This document shows, piece by piece, positions 36,590-44,898 of a DNA stretch of 44,899 bases. A program made the position numbers and the translations under genes. The stretch comes from Gammaproteobacteria bacterium (GTDB lineage: Bacteria; Pseudomonadota; Gammaproteobacteria; Acidiferrobacterales; UBA6901): NCBI GenBank assembly GCA_016218345.1, contig JACREH010000079.1, forward strand, positions 1 to 44,899, given 5' to 3'. The first letter of the stretch is position 1. Each line of letters begins with the position of its first letter. The notes below the pieces were generated by a model, which was given only the letters and a program-made list of their open reading frames with translations, made no database searches and was not told the DNA's origin.

Positions 36590-37309
36590 TTAAAACCGCC
36601 AGACGAACTTGGCGCTGTACGAGGTGGTGTCGGCGATCTTGTCGGTCTCGAGCGCGAGATTGGCGTGCGCGCCCATGGCGAAGTTCACGCCGGCGTAATA
36701 CTTGTCGGCGTTGAATTTCTCGCGCTCGAACGCGCCGGCCTTCGGGGTGCTGGTGATCCACAGGCGGCCGGCGCCGGCATACGGGGTCACCGCGCCGAAG
36801 CGTTTCGACACCGCCAGTTCCGCGCCGGTGCTGCTGAAATCGAGTTGCTCGACGCCGTTCAGGCGGCTGTAGTTGCCGCGCAGCGCCACCGCCGGGACCG
36901 CTGCGTCCTCGATGGCGAGCGCGAACTGTGCCTCCACGCCCCACAACGCGAGATTGCTGCCGGTGGCCTTGCCGTAGGAGAACGTCAGGTCGGCCTCCTC
37001 GGCGCCGAGGCGCACATAGGCCTTTGGCAGCAGCACGCGATCGGAGGTGTCGCAGCCGCAGGCCAGGTCCCAGAGCGCCGGATGTTGGAGCTTGGTCGAA
37101 TCGACCTGCACGCCGACGTCAAAACCCTGGCGGCCCATGGGCGCGGCCGGCGCCACCGCCTTGTAGCTCAGCACGCCGGCCAGGTCCTCGGAAAAACTCC
37201 GGAAGTTGGCCTGGCTGCCGAGGGCGGGGAGGTTGTCGATATCGTCGGCGGCGTATAGCGCCGGGCTTAAGCCGAGCATGGCAAACAGACCGATCAGGAG
37301 GCGTTGCAT
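36590..37309 (-). CDS. YfaZ-family outer-membrane beta-barrel protein
   Basis: The 239-residue protein has a signal peptide (to about LYA, residue 20) and alternating amphipathic strands ending in a C-terminal aromatic residue (SYSAKFVWRF), typical of outer-membrane barrels. The strands resemble the YfaZ family. One short segment LACGCDTSD holds two cysteines. It is downstream of dolP on the same strand with 17 bp between; the reason for the pairing is unclear. Confidence 0.8.
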   Translation of the reverse strand: MQRLLIGLFAMLGLSPALYAADDIDNLPALGSQANFRSFSEDLAGVLSYKAVAPAAPMGRQGFDVGVQVDSTKLQHPALWDLACGCDTSDRVLLPKAYVRLGAEEADLTFSYGKATGSNLALWGVEAQFALAIEDAAVPAVALRGNYSRLNGVEQLDFSSTGAELAVSKRFGAVTPYAGAGRLWITSTPKAGAFEREKFNADKYYAGVNFAMGAHANLALETDKIADTTSYSAKFVWRF

Positions 37310-37325
37310 GGGCGGTTCCTTATGG

Positions 37326-37925
37326 TTACGGGGTCGGGGGGGTGGGGTTGTCGATGTATTCGAATAACTTTACCACACCGCCGATGCCGCCCACCTGGGC
37401 GGTCGAATTCGCGGCGATTTCGCCCTCGTGCTGCGTCACCAGGCCCAAGAGATAGACCGTGGAGTTTTCGGTCACGACCTTGACGCGGCTGGCATCCAGG
37501 TCCTTGGTGAACAGCAGGCGGCTCTTGACCTTGGTGGTGTACCAGGTATCGAGCGAGCGGTTACCGAACAAACTCGGCGGCGCGATGCGGATCTCGTTAT
37601 GGATGCGGCGGATGCTGGGGATCGGGCGCACCTGGCTGAGCACGCGGTCGCGGAGCTCGGCACTGGCGGCCTCGCCGCTCAACAGCACGATGCCGTTCAT
37701 GCTGGTGACATTGACGTGCGCCTGCTCCTTCAGTTGATTGTCGGAGTTGATGGCGGCGCTGGCCTTGAGTTCGACCGCCTCGTCGTCCACGATCGAGCCC
37801 ATGGTGCGCCGATCGTGCGCCACCACCGCGCCGGTGGCCGCTCCGGCCACGACCGCGGCGGCGCAGCCTTGCAACAGCAACACGACGGCCAGCGTGACTA
37901 AGCTAATAGCGGATCTAATCGGCAT
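37326..37925 (-). CDS. dolP: Outer-membrane lipoprotein DolP (YraP) with two BON domains
   Basis: The 199-residue lipoprotein has a lipobox VVLLLQGC with Cys21, followed by two BON domains (about 50-115 and 125-195: LKEQAHVNVTSMNGIVLLSG and LDASRVKVVTENSTVYLLGL). DolP binds anionic phospholipid and supports outer-membrane integrity and BAM function. ATG 37925 has TAGGAGAAATC upstream. It follows yraN by 23 bp; the diaA gene that lies between them in E. coli and Pseudomonas is absent. Confidence 0.93.
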   Translation of the reverse strand: MPIRSAISLVTLAVVLLLQGCAAAVVAGAATGAVVAHDRRTMGSIVDDEAVELKASAAINSDNQLKEQAHVNVTSMNGIVLLSGEAASAELRDRVLSQVRPIPSIRRIHNEIRIAPPSLFGNRSLDTWYTTKVKSRLLFTKDLDASRVKVVTENSTVYLLGLVTQHEGEIAANSTAQVGGIGGVVKLFEYIDNPTPPTP

Positions 37926-37948
37926 GATTTCTCCTAAATAATATGCGT

Positions 37949-38326
37949 TCAACCGCCGAAGGCGTTCGGCAGCCATTGCAGTTGTTCCTGCCCGGGCGCG
38001 CCGCTCAGCGCCACCACATCGAAGCGGCACGGCTGTTTGGCCGCGCCCCGATGGCGTTGCAGGTAATGCTCGGCGCTGGCCCGGAGTTTACCCTGTTTGG
38101 TCCGGTCGACGGTCTCGGCGGCTCCGCCGTAATCGGCCGATCGTCGGAATCGCACCTCGACGAACACCAGGGTCTGGGCGTCGCGCATGATTAGATCGAT
38201 CTCGCCGTGCGGAGTTCGGTAGTTGCGCTCGACCAGCGCCAGCCCCCGGCCCAGGAGGTAATCGCAGGCCCGTTGTTCGGCGCTATGTCCCCGGGCTAAA
38301 TGCGAAGGGATCTTCGATGCCGTCAT
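37949..38326 (-). CDS. yraN: UPF0102 nuclease-fold protein YraN
   Basis: The 125-residue protein has the UPF0102 pattern RACDYLLGRGLALVERNYRT, GEIDLIMRDAQTLVFVEVR (the Glu-Asp and Glu-Val-Lys/Arg-like endonuclease fold), YGGAAETVDRTKQGKLRASA and CRFDVVAL. The role is unsettled. Its start overlaps the end of lpoA by 44 bp; a later start would shorten that overlap. Confidence 0.92.
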   Translation of the reverse strand: MTASKIPSHLARGHSAEQRACDYLLGRGLALVERNYRTPHGEIDLIMRDAQTLVFVEVRFRRSADYGGAAETVDRTKQGKLRASAEHYLQRHRGAAKQPCRFDVVALSGAPGQEQLQWLPNAFGG

Positions 38327-40268
38327 CGGTCTGGAACTGACCCTTGTGCTTGAAGAACGTGTCGAGCAGTTGCGGCACGCCCTTTTTGAACCGGGCCCAG
38401 ACCAGTTGGCGGTGCAGGCGCCCGTCCGGGTCGAGGCTCAGGCCGCTTGTCACGCCGTCGAAGCGCACGCCGCTGTCGGCGCCCATGCGGTTCAGCCAGG
38501 GGATGACGGCATAGGCATCGACGCCGAGCGCGTACAGCCGGTCGAGCGGGCTGCGGGCATACGGCCAGTCGCGCTGCAGGGTCTCGCGCAACTGCTGGAT
38601 CTTGCCGTCGCCCACCAGAATCCACGGCATGTCGCCGAACATGATGCCGTCCAGATCCGCGTCCAGGCCGGGATCGCCGCGGCCGGTGAACACGTGCGAG
38701 GTGGCGTACACCGGCAGGCGCGCGGCGCGATTGTAGCTGATCTGCGGCTTGATGAGGCGCGCGTGTTTGGCGTCGGCGCCGAGAAAAATGAAATCGACGT
38801 CGTCGCGCGGGTGCGGTTCGAATTTGAGCTTGATCTTGAGGCGCGCCTCGACGGCGTTCTTGCGCGCCTCGCTTTGGTCGATGTTCAGCAGCCGCTTGAC
38901 CGGATCGGCGTAGTCGTTCTGATCGGGCGGGTAGGTCTGGGCGCTTACCACCAGTCCGCCGAGCCGCTGCCAGGCGTCGGCGAACGCCCTGGCCAGGCGC
39001 TGTCCGGAGGCGGTGTTGGCGGTCAGGCTCGCGGCCTGACGGTGGCCGTCGAGGTAGGCGCGCTCGGCGGCCTGCACCGCCTCTTGCTCGGCCGGCAGGC
39101 CGAATTGGAACACCGCCCGGCCGGGGACGTTCTGGCCGGCGGCCGCTCCCGCACATCCTTGTGTTCCGCGGCACTGGGGCTCCTGCCCGGCGTGGCTCAA
39201 CAGCAACGTCGGCACTTCCAGCACGCCGCGTTTGATGACCTGATCGACCGCTTCCAGCCCGAGCGGGCCGACCACCAGCTGCGCGCCGTCGCGCACCGCC
39301 GCGCTATAGGTTAGCGGTGCCTGCGCCGGATTGGCGCCGATGTCGTAGACCTTGACGGCCGGTTTGTCGGGGCGGCTGCTGGCGGCGTGCATGGCCAGGA
39401 ATCCGTCGCGCACCGCCTGTGCGGCGAGCGCGTGTTCCGAGGTGAGCGGCAACAGCAGCGCGATGCGTTCGATGCGCCCGATGCTGGCGATCGCCGGCGC
39501 CGGCACCGCCAGGGTCTTGACGAATTCGCCGGCCGGATGCCCGGGATGGGTTTTTTTCCAGTCCTCGATCGCCGCGCCGGCGCTCGCCGGGCCGCTCGCC
39601 GGGTCGACGCGCTGCGCCAGCTCCAGCCAGCCGCGCACCAGCGGGTCGCGGCTGGCGTGCGCGGCATCGGCGAGCGCGGCGCGGTTGACGGATTGCAACA
39701 ACAGCCAGATCTGTTGCTGGTTTTGGGCGAGTTCGGCCTTCACGACCAGATGTTTCTCGCGCTCGACCAGGCTTTTCACGGCGTCGAACGGGCGCTCGAG
39801 ACTCGCCTCGGCCTGGGCGCGCGCCCGGAAGGCCTCGGCGAGCAGCATCGGGTCGATATTGTGCGTGCGCTCGACCTGGTTCAGCAGCACGATGGTCTGG
39901 TCGGGCCGGCCCTCGAGCGCGGCGACGCGCGCATCGACGATGCGTTTGCGCGCGCTGAGATTGGCGTCCAGGCCGGCGACGTTGATGCGCGGCAGCAGCT
40001 CGCGCGCCTCGCGCACCTGCCCGGCCTTGGCCAGGGACTCGACCGCCTTGATCTCGAAATGCTGGCGTAGCGGCGGGGCGGCGCGCTCGGCCAGGCGCCG
40101 GTATTCGCGTGCCGCGATCAGGTGTTCGCCGCCGGCCTCGGCGCGCTGCGCGGTTTCGCTGCTTGGGGCCGCGATTTCGGGCCGACCGGTCGGAGCGGTG
40201 TGACAGGCCGTGAGCAGATTGCCGACCAGCAATAGGCCAACGGCGAGCTGTGCTAAAGTCGGGTTCAT
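38283..40268 (-). CDS. lpoA: Penicillin-binding protein activator LpoA
   Basis: The 661-residue outer-membrane lipoprotein has lipobox NLLTAC with Cys22, an N-terminal TPR-like helical region (to about 260) and a C-terminal periplasmic-binding-protein fold (IERIALLLPLTSEHALAAQA, AQLVVGPLGLEAVDQVI, DDVDFIFLGADAKHARLIKP). LpoA reaches through the peptidoglycan to activate PBP1A. It is divergent from rsmI, as in E. coli and Pseudomonas. Confidence 0.93.
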   Translation of the reverse strand: MNPTLAQLAVGLLLVGNLLTACHTAPTGRPEIAAPSSETAQRAEAGGEHLIAAREYRRLAERAAPPLRQHFEIKAVESLAKAGQVREARELLPRINVAGLDANLSARKRIVDARVAALEGRPDQTIVLLNQVERTHNIDPMLLAEAFRARAQAEASLERPFDAVKSLVEREKHLVVKAELAQNQQQIWLLLQSVNRAALADAAHASRDPLVRGWLELAQRVDPASGPASAGAAIEDWKKTHPGHPAGEFVKTLAVPAPAIASIGRIERIALLLPLTSEHALAAQAVRDGFLAMHAASSRPDKPAVKVYDIGANPAQAPLTYSAAVRDGAQLVVGPLGLEAVDQVIKRGVLEVPTLLLSHAGQEPQCRGTQGCAGAAAGQNVPGRAVFQFGLPAEQEAVQAAERAYLDGHRQAASLTANTASGQRLARAFADAWQRLGGLVVSAQTYPPDQNDYADPVKRLLNIDQSEARKNAVEARLKIKLKFEPHPRDDVDFIFLGADAKHARLIKPQISYNRAARLPVYATSHVFTGRGDPGLDADLDGIMFGDMPWILVGDGKIQQLRETLQRDWPYARSPLDRLYALGVDAYAVIPWLNRMGADSGVRFDGVTSGLSLDPDGRLHRQLVWARFKKGVPQLLDTFFKHKGQFQTDDGIEDPFAFSPGT

Positions 40269-40318
40269 GCAGGATTAGATAGGAATCAGGTGGCACAGTA
40301 TCCAAAGCAGGGGCGCGC

Positions 40319-41179
40319 ATGTCAAACAATACCAACGGCGTGCTGTATGTGGTCGCGACGCCGATCGGCAACCTCGAGGACATGACCGCCCGGGCGGCGC
40401 GCGTGCTGTCCGAGGTCGCGCTGATCGCCGCCGAGGACACCCGCCACAGTGCCAGGCTGCTCGACCACTTCGGCATCGATACGAAAATGCTGCCCTTGCA
40501 CGAGCATAACGAGGCCGAACAGACGGCCGCGCTGCTCCAGTTGCTGCGCCAGGGGAAATCGGTCGCGCTCATCAGCGACGCCGGCACGCCGCTCGTCAGC
40601 GACCCGGGGTTCCGGCTGGTGCAGGCCGCCCAAGCCGCGGGTGTGCGCGTGGCGCCGGTGCCGGGGGCGTGCGCGGCGATCGCCGCGCTGAGCGTGGCCG
40701 GCCTGCCGACCGACCGCTTCGTGTTCGAGGGGTTCCCGCCGCCGAAGCCGGCCGCGCGCCGCGCGGCGTTCGCGGCGCTGCGCGCCGAGACCCGCACCGT
40801 GATCTTCTACGAGACCCCGCACCGCCTGGCGGAATGCCTGCAAGACCTGCGCGACGTGTTCGGGGCGGAGCGGCCGGCGGTGCTGGCGCGCGAGCTCACC
40901 AAGCAGTACGAGACGGTGCGCGCCGCGCCGCTCGCCGAGCTGGCGGCGTGGGTGGCGGGCGACGCCAACCAGCAGCGCGGCGAGAGCGTGCTGCTGGTGC
41001 GCGGCGCGCCGCCGGCCGAGGAACGCGGCCTCGACGCCGAGGCCGAGCGCATCCTGCGCGTGCTCCTGCAGGAGCTGCCGGTCAAGCAGGCGGCGGCGCT
41101 GGCCGCCGCGATCACCGGGCTGAAAAAGAACCGGCTTTACCAATATGCGCTCGATTCGAAGAGCGCGGAGCGGGACTGA
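40319..41179 (+). CDS. rsmI: 16S rRNA (cytidine-1402 2'-O)-methyltransferase
   Basis: RsmI methylates C1402 in the ribosomal P site. The 286-residue protein has LYVVATPIGNLEDMTARAAR at the start, AEDTRHSARLLDHFGI, SDAGTPLVSDPGF and FEGFPPPKPAARRAAF, plus a C-terminal helical extension ending in KKNRLYQYAL. It is divergent from lpoA. Confidence 0.95.
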   Translation: MSNNTNGVLYVVATPIGNLEDMTARAARVLSEVALIAAEDTRHSARLLDHFGIDTKMLPLHEHNEAEQTAALLQLLRQGKSVALISDAGTPLVSDPGFRLVQAAQAAGVRVAPVPGACAAIAALSVAGLPTDRFVFEGFPPPKPAARRAAFAALRAETRTVIFYETPHRLAECLQDLRDVFGAERPAVLARELTKQYETVRAAPLAELAAWVAGDANQQRGESVLLVRGAPPAEERGLDAEAERILRVLLQELPVKQAAALAAAITGLKKNRLYQYALDSKSAERD

Positions 41180-41194
41180 ATCAGCTCGGGAATT

Positions 41195-41216
41195 GGCGCA
41201 GAGGACGCGGAGAAAA
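41195..41216. repeat. Half of a CGCAGAGGA-type periodic palindrome
   Basis: GGCGCAGAGGACGCGGAGAA matches the left outer arm of the element at 20075-20362. No complementary arm is near. Confidence 0.6.
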
Positions 41217-41245
41217 GCCTTTCGGGGCCGAGCCGAAGCGAAAAA

Positions 41246-41268
41246 AAACCCCGTCGGAGACGGGGTTT
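41246..41268 (-). terminator. Hairpin with T-run oriented for minus-strand transcription
   Basis: AAACCCCGTC (41246-41255) pairs with GACGGGGTTT (41259-41268). The A-run 41241-41248 becomes a T-run only on the minus strand, so the terminator would end a transcript coming from the argH side. No minus-strand gene is annotated there. Confidence 0.65.
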
Positions 41269-41318
41269 CAAAACCTGGTCCGGCATTCGGGGTGGGTGTG
41301 CACTAAGGGAGAGTCCGA

Positions 41319-41354
41319 ACCAGGAGACTACCCATTACCAGGAGACTACCCATT
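41319..41354. repeat. Exact tandem 18-bp repeat
   Basis: ACCAGGAGACTACCCATT occurs twice in a row (41319-41336 and 41337-41354). Its AGGAGACTACCCAT part also occurs as the ribosome-binding site and start of the DsrE-like gene (minus strand near 5800-5815), there with ATG instead of ATT. Upstream, CCTGGTCCGG (41274-41283) can pair with TCCGAACCAGG (41312-41322). No gene is seen in 41180-41533; RNase P RNA was looked for and not found. Confidence 0.7.
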
Positions 41355-41509
41355 TCGGAGGAGTTTCCAGTTGCAATCCTAGTCGGCCGCGCCCCGAACA
41401 ACAATTCCCGACCGATGGCCGGGCCCGGGGCGCGGATAAGTGGCCGGGCGCGCGGAGGAAGCCGCAAACAGGTAATGTTCGGCCGCCGGCCGCGGCTTCG
41501 GTATACTGG

Positions 41510-41515
41510 GCGCCT
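41510..41515 (+). promoter_or_regulatory. Possible -10 box of argH
   Basis: TATACT 19 bases before the argH start would give a very short leader; no good -35 is seen and no Shine-Dalgarno precedes the ATG. Confidence 0.3.
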
Positions 41516-41533
41516 ACCAGACCCCCATAACCC

Positions 41534-42928
41534 ATGAAAAAGACCGATAAACCCTGGAGCGGCCGGTTCGCCGCGCCGGTCGACGAGTTCGTCAAGGCGT
41601 TCAGCGCCTCGGTCGGCTTCGACCGGCGGTTGTACCGCCAGGACATCGCCGGCTCGATCGCCCACGCCCGGATGCTGGCGCAGGTCGGCGTGCTGACCGG
41701 CGCCGAGCGCGACGCCATCGTCACCGGCCTCGAGGCCATCCAGGCCGAGATCGAGGCCGGCACGTTCGTCTGGGACACGGCGCTCGAGGACGTGCACATG
41801 AACATCGAGGCGCGGCTGATCGCGCGCATCGGCGAGGCCGGCAAGAAGCTGCACACCGGCCGCTCGCGGAACGACCAGGTCGCGACCGATCTGCGCCTGT
41901 TCCTGCGCGACGCCGTCGACCAGCTGGACGCGGCGATCGCGCGCCTGCAAGCGGTCATCGTGGACCTCGCCGAGCGCGAGGCCGACAGCGTCATGCCCGG
42001 CTTCACCCACTTGCAGGCCGCGCAGCCGGTGACCTTCGGCCATCACTTGCTCGCGTGGTTCGAGATGCTGGCGCGCGACCGCGCGCGGCTCGTGGACGCG
42101 CGCGCGCGCATCAACGTCCTGCCGCTCGGCGCGGCCGCGCTCGCCGGCACCAGCTTCCCGATCGACCGGGCGTACACCGCCCAGTTGCTGGGGTTCGCCG
42201 CGCCCGCGGAAAATTCGCTGGATGCCGTGTCCGACCGCGACTTCGCGATCGAATTCACCGCCGCCTGCGCGCTTTTGGCTATGCACCTGTCGCGGTTCTC
42301 GGAGGAACTGATCCTGTGGTCGAGCAGCCAGTTCGGTTTCGTGGAATTGCCGGATGCGTTCTGCACCGGATCGTCGATCATGCCGCAAAAGAAAAATCCG
42401 GACGTGCCGGAACTGGTGCGCGGCAAGGCCGGTCGGGTGTACGGTCATCTGATCGCGCTGCTCACGGTCATGAAGGCCCAGCCGCTCGCCTACAACAAGG
42501 ACAACCAGGAGGACAAGGAGCCGCTGTTCGACACGCTCGACACCGTGCTCGCTTGCCTGCAGGCGTACGCCGGCATGCTGCCCGGCATCGAGGTCAGGCG
42601 CGAGGCGATGCGGCACGCCGCGAGCCAGGGCTTTTGCACCGCCACCGATCTGGCCGATTACCTGGTGCGCAAGGGCGTGGCGTTTCGCGATGCCCACGAG
42701 ATCGTCGCCCAGGCGGTGCGCCACGGCGTCGAGACCGGCAAGGATTTGAGCGCCATGAGTGTCGAGGAATTGCGGGCGTTTTCCGGCGCCATCGGCCCGG
42801 ATGTGACGGCCGTGCTGACGCTTGAAGGCTCGCTGGCGGCGCGCGCCCATCTGGGCGGCACCGCGCCCTCGCAGGTGCGCGCCGCCGTCGCGCGCGCCCG
42901 CCAGCGCCTGGCCGGGCATGGTTTATAG
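41534..42928 (+). CDS. argH: Argininosuccinate lyase
   Basis: ArgH cleaves argininosuccinate to arginine and fumarate, the last step of arginine synthesis. The 464-residue protein has [20 protein letters not shown] at the start, [24 protein letters not shown] and the fumarase/aspartase signature [12 protein letters not shown] (about residue 280) with the catalytic serine. No Shine-Dalgarno precedes the ATG. Confidence 0.96.
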   Translation: MKKTDKPWSGRFAAPVDEFVKAFSASVGFDRRLYRQDIAGSIAHARMLAQVGVLTGAERDAIVTGLEAIQAEIEAGTFVWDTALEDVHMNIEARLIARIGEAGKKLHTGRSRNDQVATDLRLFLRDAVDQLDAAIARLQAVIVDLAEREADSVMPGFTHLQAAQPVTFGHHLLAWFEMLARDRARLVDARARINVLPLGAAALAGTSFPIDRAYTAQLLGFAAPAENSLDAVSDRDFAIEFTAACALLAMHLSRFSEELILWSSSQFGFVELPDAFCTGSSIMPQKKNPDVPELVRGKAGRVYGHLIALLTVMKAQPLAYNKDNQEDKEPLFDTLDTVLACLQAYAGMLPGIEVRREAMRHAASQGFCTATDLADYLVRKGVAFRDAHEIVAQAVRHGVETGKDLSAMSVEELRAFSGAIGPDVTAVLTLEGSLAARAHLGGTAPSQVRAAVARARQRLAGHGL

Positions 42929-43059
42929 TTCCTGGATCTAATAAATACCCGACTGGTGGCCGGCAGTGGCCGCCAAGCCGGGGCAGTCAAATTATTGGTT
43001 CAGCAGGGTTTCGTATGGGTATGGCGTGTTTCTGTTCGCAAGCCATCTTATATAAACTC

Positions 43060-43157
43060 CCTCTCCCTTGAGGGAGAGGGCGGGGGTGAGGGTGAAAACT
43101 ATGCGATCACGCGGCGTTTCGCCCCTCACCCTACCCTCTCCCCGGAGGGGAGAGGGG
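43060..43157. repeat. CCCTCTCCC / GGGAGAGGG palindromic element
   Basis: CCCTCTCCCTT and AGGGAGAGGG form one hairpin (43060-43080) and CCCTCTCCCC / GGGGAGAGGGG a second (43134-43157), joined by GTGAGGG / CCCTCAC pairing (43086-43129). This is a widespread dispersed proteobacterial repeat. It fills most of the gap between argH and the GGDEF gene; a frame through it is not a real gene. Confidence 0.8.
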
Positions 43158-43233
43158 ATTATTTATTCGAGCAGTGTGATGACCCACACGAAAGTCGGGA
43201 GAACCTAATTATTCAAGGGATGGGGGTGGTGTG

Positions 43234-44352
43234 ATGCAAGATAAGCGTCAAATGACACCGGATCGTCGCGCCAAGGAACGCCGGCGCCGGCCGCGCCGGG
43301 CCGCGGATGCCACGGCGCGACCGGTGGCGTGGGCCGAGCAGCGTCTGCAATTCATCATGCGCTATTTTTTCTGGGCGCTCTCGCTGGCCTACTTCAATCT
43401 CGATGCCAGCGTGGCGCGCAGCCCCGGTTTTCTGGTCCTGATCGACGGCGCGCTGGCGATCTATTTATTGCTCATCACGCTTTATCTGCTGCACGCCCGG
43501 CGCCAGGCGTATTCGCCGGCGCGTTGGCGGTTGGCGATGTGGACCGATCTCGGCATGGTGCCCTTGGCGCTGCTCGCGGATTCCAACGCGCTGTCGCCGG
43601 CCTACCTGGTGTTTCTGGTGGTAATTCTCGGCAACGGCATGCGCTACGGTATGCGATTTTTCACCGAGGCGGTGGCCGGCGCGTTTCTGCTCAGTGCCGT
43701 CATCGTGGCGCTGCGTTTCGGCGAGTATGCGCAGGCGCCATCCATGCACCTGACTTTTTTCGCGATATTCGGCGCCATCTTCATCTTGTATGCGTATTCA
43801 CTGACCGCCAAACTCGACAATTCACGCCGCACGCTCGAACACGAAAGCGCGCTAGACATCTTGACCGGCCTGTTGAACCGGCGCGGGCTTTACAAGAAAG
43901 CCGACGGCCTTTTTCAATCCGTGGGCGTGGAAGGCCGGTCGCTGTCGGTACTGTTCGCCGATCTCAATCGCTTCAAGGCGATCAACGATCGTTTCGGGCA
44001 TCATGTCGGCGACGGGGTGCTGAAGCAGATTGCCCAGATCATCGACGCCAATAGTCGCGACAGCGACGTGGTGTCGCGCTATGGCGGTGACGAGTTCGTG
44101 ATTTTGTTGCCGGATGCCACCGTGGAGGAGGCACGGATGGTCTCGCAGCGCTTGCAGTCGGCGGTGGCGGATTGGTCGCTGTCCAACAACATTTCACTGA
44201 GCGTTTCGATCGGTCTGGGCGGGGTTCCGGACGACGGGCGCGATCTCCAGAATGTCCTGAAGCAAGTCGACCAGCGGATGTACCAGGGAAAATACTCCAC
44301 CGGCAACTCGGCCCGGCCGCACCCCGAGGGCAACGGGTCGGGGTCGGCATGA
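43234..44352 (+). CDS. Membrane-bound diguanylate cyclase
   Basis: The 372-residue protein has a basic, Arg-rich N terminus, about six membrane helices between 40 and 190, and a GGDEF domain (about 205-370) with intact YGGDEFVIL (284-288). RDSD (275-278), five residues before it, is a canonical product-inhibition I-site. It should make cyclic di-GMP from GTP under control of the membrane region. The start is ATG 43234; GTG 43231 is possible. The stop overlaps the next gene (ATGA). Confidence 0.9.
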   Translation: MQDKRQMTPDRRAKERRRRPRRAADATARPVAWAEQRLQFIMRYFFWALSLAYFNLDASVARSPGFLVLIDGALAIYLLLITLYLLHARRQAYSPARWRLAMWTDLGMVPLALLADSNALSPAYLVFLVVILGNGMRYGMRFFTEAVAGAFLLSAVIVALRFGEYAQAPSMHLTFFAIFGAIFILYAYSLTAKLDNSRRTLEHESALDILTGLLNRRGLYKKADGLFQSVGVEGRSLSVLFADLNRFKAINDRFGHHVGDGVLKQIAQIIDANSRDSDVVSRYGGDEFVILLPDATVEEARMVSQRLQSAVADWSLSNNISLSVSIGLGGVPDDGRDLQNVLKQVDQRMYQGKYSTGNSARPHPEGNGSGSA

Positions 44353-44711
44353 CCGCGTCGCCCACCGAGCTACGAGCGCTGATCGCGCGCCTGCGCGAAT
44401 TCGCCAGCGCCCGCGACTGGGAGCAATTCCACACCCCCAAGAACCTGACCATGGCGCTGATCGTCGAGGCCGGCGAACTGGTCGAGCATTTCCAGTGGCT
44501 GACGCCCGAACAGGCCGGGCAATTAACCCCCGAAGAATTGCAGGCGGTCGAGCTGGAAATGGCCGACGTGCTGCTGTACCTGCTGCGCCTGGCCGACCGC
44601 CTGGGCGTGGACCTCGCGGCCGCCGCCTGGCGCAAGATCGAGATCAACGAGCGCAAATACCCGGCCGACCAGGTGCGCGGCTCGGCGCGCAAGGCCGACG
44701 AAAAGCAATAA
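44349..44711 (+). CDS. MazG-like nucleotide pyrophosphohydrolase
   Basis: The 120-residue all-alpha protein has FHTPKNLTMALIVEAGELVE (with the EAGELVEHFQW metal-binding helix), VELEMADVLLYLLRLADRLG (Glu and Asp ligands) and KIEINERKYP. This matches the MazG-like/RS21-C6 dCTP-pyrophosphatase group, which removes unusual or excess nucleotides. It overlaps the diguanylate cyclase gene by 4 bases, so the two are co-translated. A terminator follows. Confidence 0.88.
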   Translation: MTASPTELRALIARLREFASARDWEQFHTPKNLTMALIVEAGELVEHFQWLTPEQAGQLTPEELQAVELEMADVLLYLLRLADRLGVDLAAAAWRKIEINERKYPADQVRGSARKADEKQ

Positions 44712-44713
44712 AA

Positions 44714-44739
44714 AAGGGCGCCTCTCCCGAGGCGCCCTT
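44714..44739. terminator. Bidirectional hairpin terminator
   Basis: AAGGGCGCCTC-TCCC-GAGGCGCCCTT is a perfect stem with an A-run (44709-44715) on the left, giving a T-run for the minus strand. It separates the MazG-like gene from the convergent gene at the window edge. Confidence 0.85.
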
Positions 44740-44763
44740 GGTGTCGGCGATTCCGACCGACTG

Positions 44764-44898
44764 TTACTGCACCGTCACCATCACATGATCGAACATGCCG
44801 TCGACGTGGCCGAGGAGGTAATCCAGGTGGCCGTTCTTGACGAAGTCGCAGCCGAAGTAGACATCGTACATGCCCTTCGGCAGGGTGCCCATGAAGAG
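44764..44898 (-). CDS. C-terminal end of an unknown protein (5' part outside window)
   Basis: The last 44 residues are visible, ending at TAA 44764-44766. They include LPKGMYDVYFGCDFVKNGHL and end MVTVQ, which suggests a beta-rich, possibly secreted domain. There is not enough sequence to name a family. Confidence 0.6.
   Translation of the reverse strand, partial: LFMGTLPKGMYDVYFGCDFVKNGHLDYLLGHVDGMFDHVMVTVQ

Noticed and set aside
41180-41533. RNase P RNA expected near rsmI by synteny with Pseudomonas
   Set aside because: The conserved RNase P core sequences are absent from both strands.
41303-42919. Minus-strand open frame (538 codons) opposite argH
   Set aside because: Antisense shadow; only its 3' end outside argH (the tandem repeat) was kept as a separate observation.
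42956-43234. 92-codon frame before the diguanylate cyclase
   Set aside because: It is translated from the CCCTCTCCC palindrome and has no independent support.
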